DNA of 64,000 nt from Cocos nucifera (lineage: Eukaryota > Streptophyta > Magnoliopsida > Arecales > Arecaceae). The stretch spans positions 1 through 64,000 of the forward strand of contig QRFJ01006356.1 of assembly GCA_006176705.1 (NCBI GenBank). Direction: 5' to 3'. The notes below the pieces were generated by a model. The model searched no databases. It was not told the origin of the DNA and was given only the letters and a program-made list of their open reading frames with translations. The translations under genes and the position numbers were made by a program. Positions within the stretch are counted from its first letter, which is position 1. Every line of letters starts with the position of its first letter. Below are positions 58,205-64,000 of the stretch, piece by piece.

Positions 58205-58254
58205 TCTAATCTCTAGATTTTAAAAATTTGGATTGGCCAAACTCCTAGAACTAC

Positions 58255-59617
58255 TGTTGCCCCTAGGAATGATTTTGATGAACACAAAATAATTGAGAGG
58301 GGTACTAATGATTTTCATTCTTGGAGATATTTTCAAAAGTCATTTTAGGATTTTCAAAAATTTTTGTATTATAAAAACTTGGTTAAAGATGGTCACGTTA
58401 AAATTTACTTGAGTTGGAGAAAAAATTAAAATTTTTTAAAAGTCTCAAGAATTTCCAAGATGATGTTGATTCATTTAGAGGTGGTTCCAAATGTTTGGAT
58501 GCTTAAAAGTTAAGATATGGCATTTTGAATAAAAGAGGGCAAGCCTTAGGTCAATCTTTTTTCTTTAACAACTGGCATACAAGATCGGCACGCTGATTCT
58601 AAACTGGCACGTAAAAAGGAGTGACCTATGGGGTGCCCGATGAAAAAGGGGCGCCCCTGCAAGTTCTGTGCATGAAAGGTAGAATGCAGACTTTCTCGCC
58701 TATTGCAAAAGGGGTGACCTGGGTGCCCCCTGAAGAAACTATAGAAAATCGTAGAATGCTATTTTTCTTGCCTATGATGAAATGGACGACCTAAGGGGCG
58801 CCCCCTACGATGGGATTTCTGCAATGAATATTTTTCTTCTCCATTCGGTGCATTTAATGATTCCCAAATGATCTCCAATGGCTACTATTCATCTTTTAGT
58901 ATCGAATGAGGATTTAAAAGCTTTTAGAAAGGAAAAAAATCATCAAGAAAATCAAGTAAATATTTAGTTCAAAAAAAACTCAGCCCTAAGCAAGAGAAGC
59001 ATTGATTTCAAGCTCAACCACTTCTCCAATGTGCATTCAAGTCTTCAATCTCTTTGAGAGGATTCTTAAAAGCTTTCTCTAGTTTATGTAAAGATTTCTT
59101 AAAAGCTTTATTATGCTCATTAAGGAGCTAACTATGCTGAACGTATATATTTTTCTTCACTCTATTTTACTGTTTTGGGGGTCAAGCTTTTGGGGATTTT
59201 CAAAGCTTGGATAGATTGATCCAAGCCTTGAATTGGATTATTTTTGGATTAGCTTGTACCTAAAAAATAAGTTTTCTAGCTTGTGATAGCTAGGATTGGA
59301 GGATCCAACGTTGTATTCGTTGGAATACGTTAGTAGATTGAAATTTTCAAGTAGGAGCTTGGAAAGTGGATGTAGGTGCATGTTTAGCATCGAACCACTA
59401 TAAATCATTTTACTTGTGTTGTTCTCTCTTCTTCTTCTTCACTTACTCTATTATGCTTAACTCCTTCCTATTAAATTAAGCTCTTGCATCTTACTTATCT
59501 AACTCACCTCACTTTACTTAAAACTTCAAAGCACATATTGCAATTCTATTTTTAAGTTTAAATTTAGCAAAAGAAATTCAATTCACACTCCCTCTTGGGT
59601 TGCATAGCAAGGCAACA
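58255..59617 (+). repeat. Sire-B 5' LTR
   Basis: 1363 bp, TGTTGCCCCTAGG to GGCAACA. Instead of the 21 bp repeat of Sire-A it carries three imperfect blocks around gtgacctatggggtgccc (58621), gtgacctgggtgccccc (58714) and acgacctaaggggcgcccc (58786). Confidence 0.85.
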
Positions 59618-59619
59618 AG

Positions 59620-59630
59620 TGGTATCAGAG
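59620..59630 (+). other. Primer-binding site of Sire-B
   Basis: TGGTATCAGAG, two bases after the LTR end. Confidence 0.88.
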
Positions 59631-59659
59631 TCCAGTACTCTAGCCTTTTCTTGATTTCA

Positions 59660-61254
59660 CCATCAAGAGCGAAAGATCTATAGCAATTCAAGTAGGCACT
59701 TCACTTACCGAGGGGCAATCTGCAAACCGACCTCCACTTTTCAATGGGTCAAATTACACCTATTGGAAAGCTTGGATGAAGATTTTTATCCGAGCTCTTG
59801 ACTATGATATGTGGAGTATCATAGTGAATGGACTTTACTCACCCACAAAATAAATTGATGGAAAGGATATTCCTAAACCTGAAAATGAGTGAGATGAGGT
59901 TGAAAAAAAGATGGCACAACTTAATGCAAAAGCCATGAATATTTTATATTATGCTCTAGATGCAAATGAATTCAATAGGATTTCACATGTAATTCTGCTA
60001 AAGAGATATAAGATAGATTAGAGGTAACTCATGAAGGTACAAATCAGGTAAAAGAGTCTAAAATCAATATGCTTGTCCATAAATATGAACTCTTCAAAAT
60101 AAAACCTGATGAGTCTATTACCTAAATATTTACTTATTTCATTGATATCATTAATGTGCTTAAAAGTCTTGGTAAGTCTTATACTAATAGTAATCTTGTG
60201 AGAAAGATACTTAGGTCTCTATCAAGAACTTGGGAAGCTAAAGTCACAGCAATTCAAGAGGGCAAGAATTTTAACACTCTACCATTGGAGGAGCTTCTCG
60301 GATCACTTATGACACACGAACTCAGCATGAAGCAACATAGTGAAGAAGAAACCAAAAAGAAGAAGACTATTGCTCTCAAGTCCATTACTCAAGAAGAGGA
60401 TGACTCGAACCAATCAAACAATGAAGTTGATGATGAAGATCTTGCACTCATTACTTAAAAATTCAAGAAGTTCATGAAGAAGAGAAGGCAAGGATTGAAA
60501 AAAAGGCTATTAACCAAGGGGGAGCCTAGCAAAGAGAAAGAAAAAGAGCAACCCCTTATATGTTATGAATGCAAGAAGTCAGGGTACTTTAAGACCGAAT
60601 GTCCTCAACTTAAAAAGGACCCAAAGAAATTCAAAAAGAAGGCTATGGTGGCAACTTGGAGCGATAGTGATGACTTAAGCTCCGATGATGACACCCATGA
60701 AGAAGCCAATCTTGGTCTCATGGCATACGAAAATGAGGTAACATCTGAATAACTTTATAATTGATGAATTATAAGAGGCTTTTAATGATTTATTAGATGA
60801 TTTAAAGAAGTTAGGATTAAAGAACAAAAAGCTAGAAAAGCAAAACCAATGTTTACTCGAAGAAAAAAAAATTTCAGCTAAAAATAAAGCTCTAATTCAA
60901 GAAAATCATAAACTAAAAACTAAATTAAATAAGCTGAAACCTATAGTAGATGAATTTATCTTAAGTTTAAGTAAATTAAATATAATTCTAAAAAATTAAA
61001 GAACTATTTATGATAAAGTTGGTCTTGATTATGACCCACTTAAGAAATAAAAATTTTTGAATAATATATTTGTGAACCCTTCCCAAAATACTATTTCATG
61101 TTTCAATTGTGGTAAATTAGGCCATAAATCCTTTGCATGCTATTCTAACAAATTTGGTAGCTCTAACATAAAAATAATATGGATTCCTAAAGAAATCATT
61201 ATAACTAACCAAAAAGAACCCAAGAATGCTTGGGTACCTAAAGTTAAAACATGA
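59660..61254 (+). pseudogene. gag: Sire-B gag with two zinc knuckles, broken
   Basis: No ATG is found at the expected place; translation begins around SIQVGTSLTEGQSANRPP. UBN2-type gag: LFNGSNYTYWKAWMKIFIRA, MAQLNAKAMNILYYALDANE, VRKILRSLSRTWEAKVTAI, LPLEELLGSLMTHEL. First knuckle at 60561-60602 reads CYECKKSGYFKTEC, with the zinc-binding His changed to Tyr. A coiled-coil-like Lys/Leu stretch follows (60790-60980), then a second, intact knuckle CFNCGKLGHKSFAC at 61099-61140. Stops at about 59852, 59890, 60123 and 60456; frameshifts near 59985 and 60760. Confidence 0.82.
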
Positions 61255-62460
61255 TTTTCTTGTAGGTATGTCTTACATCCCGAGGATCAAAAAAAAGTTG
61301 GTAACTAGTCCCATAAATAAAAATATGAGATTCATTGGATATAAGCATGAAAATGTTTATATGGTAAACTTGAATGATTTATCTTTGTAAAACATTCAAT
61401 GCCTAATAGCAATGAATGTAAAAATTAGTAAAACTAGTTAGCTATGGCACCGTAGACTTGCACATATAAGTATGCACTCTCTTTCTAAACTCATCAAAAA
61501 GAATATAGTTGTTGGGCTATCCAAACTAAATTTTGAAAAAGATAAAATATGTGATGCATGTCAAATAGAAAAATAAAGTAGAGTTTCATTCAAAAGTAAA
61601 AACATTCTTTCAACTTCTAGGCCATTGGAATTATTATATTTGGATTTATTTGCATCCACTAGAACTACAAGCTTAGATGGAAAAGGATATGGATTTATGA
61701 TTATTGATAATTTCTCTCGATTTACATGGATTTTATTTTTGGCATCTAAGGATAAATCATTTTTAGCTTTTACCAAGTTTTATCAAAAAGTTTCAATTAA
61801 AAAAGGTCTTCAAATTCTAAAAATTCATAGTGATCATTGCACCAAGTTTGAAAATTATGATTTTGAAAAGTTTTATGATGAAAAAAGCATTGATCATAAC
61901 TTTTCTATACCTAGGACATCCCAACAAAATGGGGTAGTAGAGAGAAAGAATAGAATACTTGAAGAAATGGCTTGTACCATGCTATGTGAAAGCCACCTTC
62001 CAAAGTATTTTTGGGTGGAGGCAATAAATACGGCATGTTACATATTAAATCATGCTCTAATTAAACCTCTTTTAAAGAAAACACCTTAAGAACTTTGGAG
62101 AGGAAGAAAATCCAACATTGCTTACTTCCACATCTTTGGTTGTTAATGTTTTGTTTTAAATAGTAGTAAAGATAAGTTAGGTAAGTTTGATACTAAATTA
62201 GATGAAGTAATTTTTTTTGGTTATTCTATCTCTAATAAAGCCTTTAGAGTTTTCAATAAAAGAATGTTAGTTGTAAAAGAATCAATACATTTTGTCTTTG
62301 ATGAAGTTAATGATCTTCCAATAAGGAAGAGAGAGGGTATTGATGATGCTAGTCAAATTAGTGAAGGTATGAATAAGCTGACTATAAAAGAGTCATCAGT
62401 CCAAAATGATAAGGTACTTGAAGATACAAAGAAGGATGAAGATCAACAAGAATAATCCAA
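61255..62460 (+). pseudogene. pol: Sire-B integrase, protease deleted
   Basis: After the gag end AWVPKVKT, about 60 bases lead directly into MRFIGYKHENVYMVNLNDLSL, which in SIRE pols comes well after the protease; the aspartic protease and its D-S-G site are absent. Integrase: LWHRRLAHISMHSLSKLIKK, ICDACQIEK, LLYLDLFAS (first Asp), KIHSDHCTKF (second Asp), NGVVERKN (Glu) and HLPKYFWVEAINTACYILN. The C-terminal extension runs to KDEDQQE. One frame from 61625 with few stops (about 62087), so 154 codons are open. Confidence 0.87.
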
Positions 62461-64000
62461 AGGTTCAAATGACCTTCCAAAAGAATAGAGTTATGTTCAC
62501 AATTATCTCAAAGAACTCATCATTGGTGATCCTATATATGGGATAAGAACTCGATCCTTACTAAGAGATGTGAATAATTATTTTACTTTTGTCTCTCATT
62601 TTGAACCAAAAACTATTGATGAAGCCAAAAAAGATCATAATTAGATAAATGCCATGCAAGATAAACTTAATCAATTTAAAAGGAATAATGTATGGACCCT
62701 AGTTGAAAGACCAAAAGATCATCCTATAATTGAAACAAAATCGATGTTTAGAAATAAATTAGATGAAAATGGAAATGTCATAAGAGACAAAGAAAGATTG
62801 GTAGCTAAAGGGTATAACCAACAAGAAGAAATTAATTTTGATGAGACTTTTGCACCTAATGCTAGACTAAAAGCTATAAGACTTACTTGTTTATGCATGT
62901 TTTATGAACTTCAAATTATTTCAAATGGATGTAAAAAGTATTTTTCTAAATGGATTCATTACGGAAGAAGTATATGTAGTGCAGCCTCCTGATTTTGAAA
63001 ATCATACTTTTTAAAACCATGTTTTCAAATTAAATAAAGCTTTATATGGTTTAAAACAAGCTCCTAGAGCTTGGTACAAAAGATTAAGCAAATTCTTACT
63101 AAAAAATGATTTCACTAGAGGAAAAGTAGATACAACTCTTTTTATAAAATGAAAGGTTGATGGCATTCTTGTGATACAAATATATGTTGATGATATCATC
63201 TTTGGATCCACTAATGAAACTTTATGCCAAGATTTTGCCAAGCTCATTCAAGAGGAGTTCGAGATGAGCATGATGGGAGAACTCACTTTCTTCCTTAGAC
63301 TCCAAATTAAGCAGTCTAAAGATGGGATCTTCATAAGCCAAAGCAAGTATAGAAAAAAACTATTAAAAAAATTTGGAATGGAGACCTCTAAATTCATTGG
63401 CACAGCTATGAGTCCTTCATGTAAGCTTGACAAGAATAAAAATAATAAGAATGTTGATTTAAAGCTTTATAGAGACATGATAGGATTCTTATTATATCTT
63501 ACTGCTAGTAGGCCTGATATCATGTTCAGTGTTTGTATGTATACAAGATTTCAATCCAATCCTAAAGAATCTCACATAAATGTTGTTAAAGGAATCTTGA
63601 AATATTTAAATGAAACTCAGACTTTAGGCTTATGGTTTTCCAAACAATCATCCATAAATTTGATAGGATACTCAGATGCAAACTTTGTATGATGTAAATT
63701 AGATAGAAAAAATACTAGTGGAACGTGTCAATTTCTTGGTGTAAACTTAATCTCTTGGTTTAGTAAGAAACAAAATTTGGTGGCATTATCTACGATCGAG
63801 GCCGAATACATTACAGTCAAAAGTTATTATGCTCAAATCTTATGGATTAAGCAACAACTCGAAGATTTTGGAGTAAAATTTAATAATATTCTCATAAAAT
63901 ATGATAACACTAGTGCCATCAACTTAACTAAAAATTTAATTCAACATTCTTGGTCAAAACACAGAAATTAGACATCACTTCATAAGAGAACATGTGTAAA
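62461..64000 (+). pseudogene. pol: Sire-B reverse transcriptase and RNase H, partial
   Basis: RT: INAMQDKLNQFKRNNVWTL, MFRNKLDENGNVIRDKERL and VAKGYNQQEEINFDETFAP, then a one-base indel just before the MDVK block near 62920. A second frame runs from about 63171 with YVDD at 63183-63194, EEFEMSMMGELTFFLRLQIK and MIGFLLYLTASRPDIMFSV. RNase H: LIGYSDANFV (then TGA at 63690), VALSTIEAEYITVKS and a KYDNTSAINLTKN segment. It continues past the window end. Confidence 0.88.

Larger units (their letters stand above)
48082..58254 (+). mobile_element. Gyp: internal region of a Tat-type Ty3/gypsy element
   Basis: Order is gag, PR, RT, RH, a second (archaeal-type) RNase H, IN, tandem array, antisense ORF. 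RT before IN makes it gypsy; the second RNase H plus an antisense ORF are known marks of the Tat lineage. The 3' LTR is not in the window: Sire-B begins at 58255, just beyond the antisense ORF start. Pol is heavily decayed. Confidence 0.9.
58255..64000 (+). mobile_element. Sire-B: SIRE/Maximus-like copia element, cut by the window end
   Basis: 5' LTR 58255-59617, primer site 59620, gag with two zinc knuckles, integrase, RT and RNase H in copia order. LTR shares the atcgaaccactataaa and ggcaaca segments with Sire-A. The protease is missing. It lies beside the Gyp antisense ORF start; the left flank 5-mer is actac (58250-58254) and the right flank is outside. Confidence 0.88.

Noticed and set aside
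1..64000. Host protein-coding genes, tRNA or rRNA genes
   Set aside because: Every long open frame is explained by a retroelement or its shadow; no cloverleaf or rRNA-like sequence was seen other than primer-binding sites.

Overview
This window looks like intergenic plant DNA, most likely from a large monocot genome. A palm is my guess from remembered resemblance of the element families; I could not test it. I found no host gene, tRNA, rRNA or CRISPR array. Nearly every base can be assigned to a nest of LTR retrotransposons, all decayed by stops, frameshifts or deletions.

Layout, with working names. 1-545: tail of a gypsy-like LTR. 550-1000: fragment of a copia integrase. 1001-4101 and 14482-15599: 3' tail and 3' LTR of a SIRE/Maximus-like copia element (Sire-A). 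4102-14481: an Angela/BARE-like copia element (Ang-1) inserted inside the Sire-A LTR, with 2.25-2.29 kb LTRs. 15600-15818: piece of a Tat-type gypsy antisense ORF. 15819-25876: Ang-2, whose 3' LTR is cut short. 25877-29815: a minus-strand Tork-like copia element (Tork-r) lacking its 3' end; its 5' LTR forms a head-to-head inverted repeat with another LTR end up to 30101. 30102-58254: a Tat-type Ty3/gypsy element (Gyp). It starts with two LTR-like copies in tandem joined by a 29-30 bp minisatellite. It is split by Ang-3 (31394-41767, minus strand) and by the small Tork-2 (42115-47657). Its gag-pol then runs 48203-53614, followed by a 217 bp tandem array (53700-55060) and a spliced-looking antisense ORF (55198-58204, minus). 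58255-64000: Sire-B, a second SIRE-like copia element running off the window.

Target-site duplications support three nestings, each with one mismatch: Ang-1 ctcgg/ctcag, Ang-3 ctttt/ctttc, Tork-2 atatt/ttatt. Removing Ang-1 rejoins the Sire-A LTR; removing Ang-3 and Tork-2 rejoins the Gyp LTR. Ang-2 and Ang-3 each keep one 3945 nt reading frame (1315 codons) broken only by nonsense codons, while Ang-1 has several single-base indels. Many lesions are C-to-T or G-to-A changes (TGG to stop, CAA/CAG/CGA to stop, catalytic Asp to Asn), as expected for methylated, silenced elements.

No novel cellular system is visible. The points most worth a second look are: a 21 bp periodic repeat shared by LTRs of two different copia lineages; the antisense Gyp ORF with candidate introns; nonsense codons shared by the three Angela copies; and the rearranged junctions at 25876 and 29816-30101.
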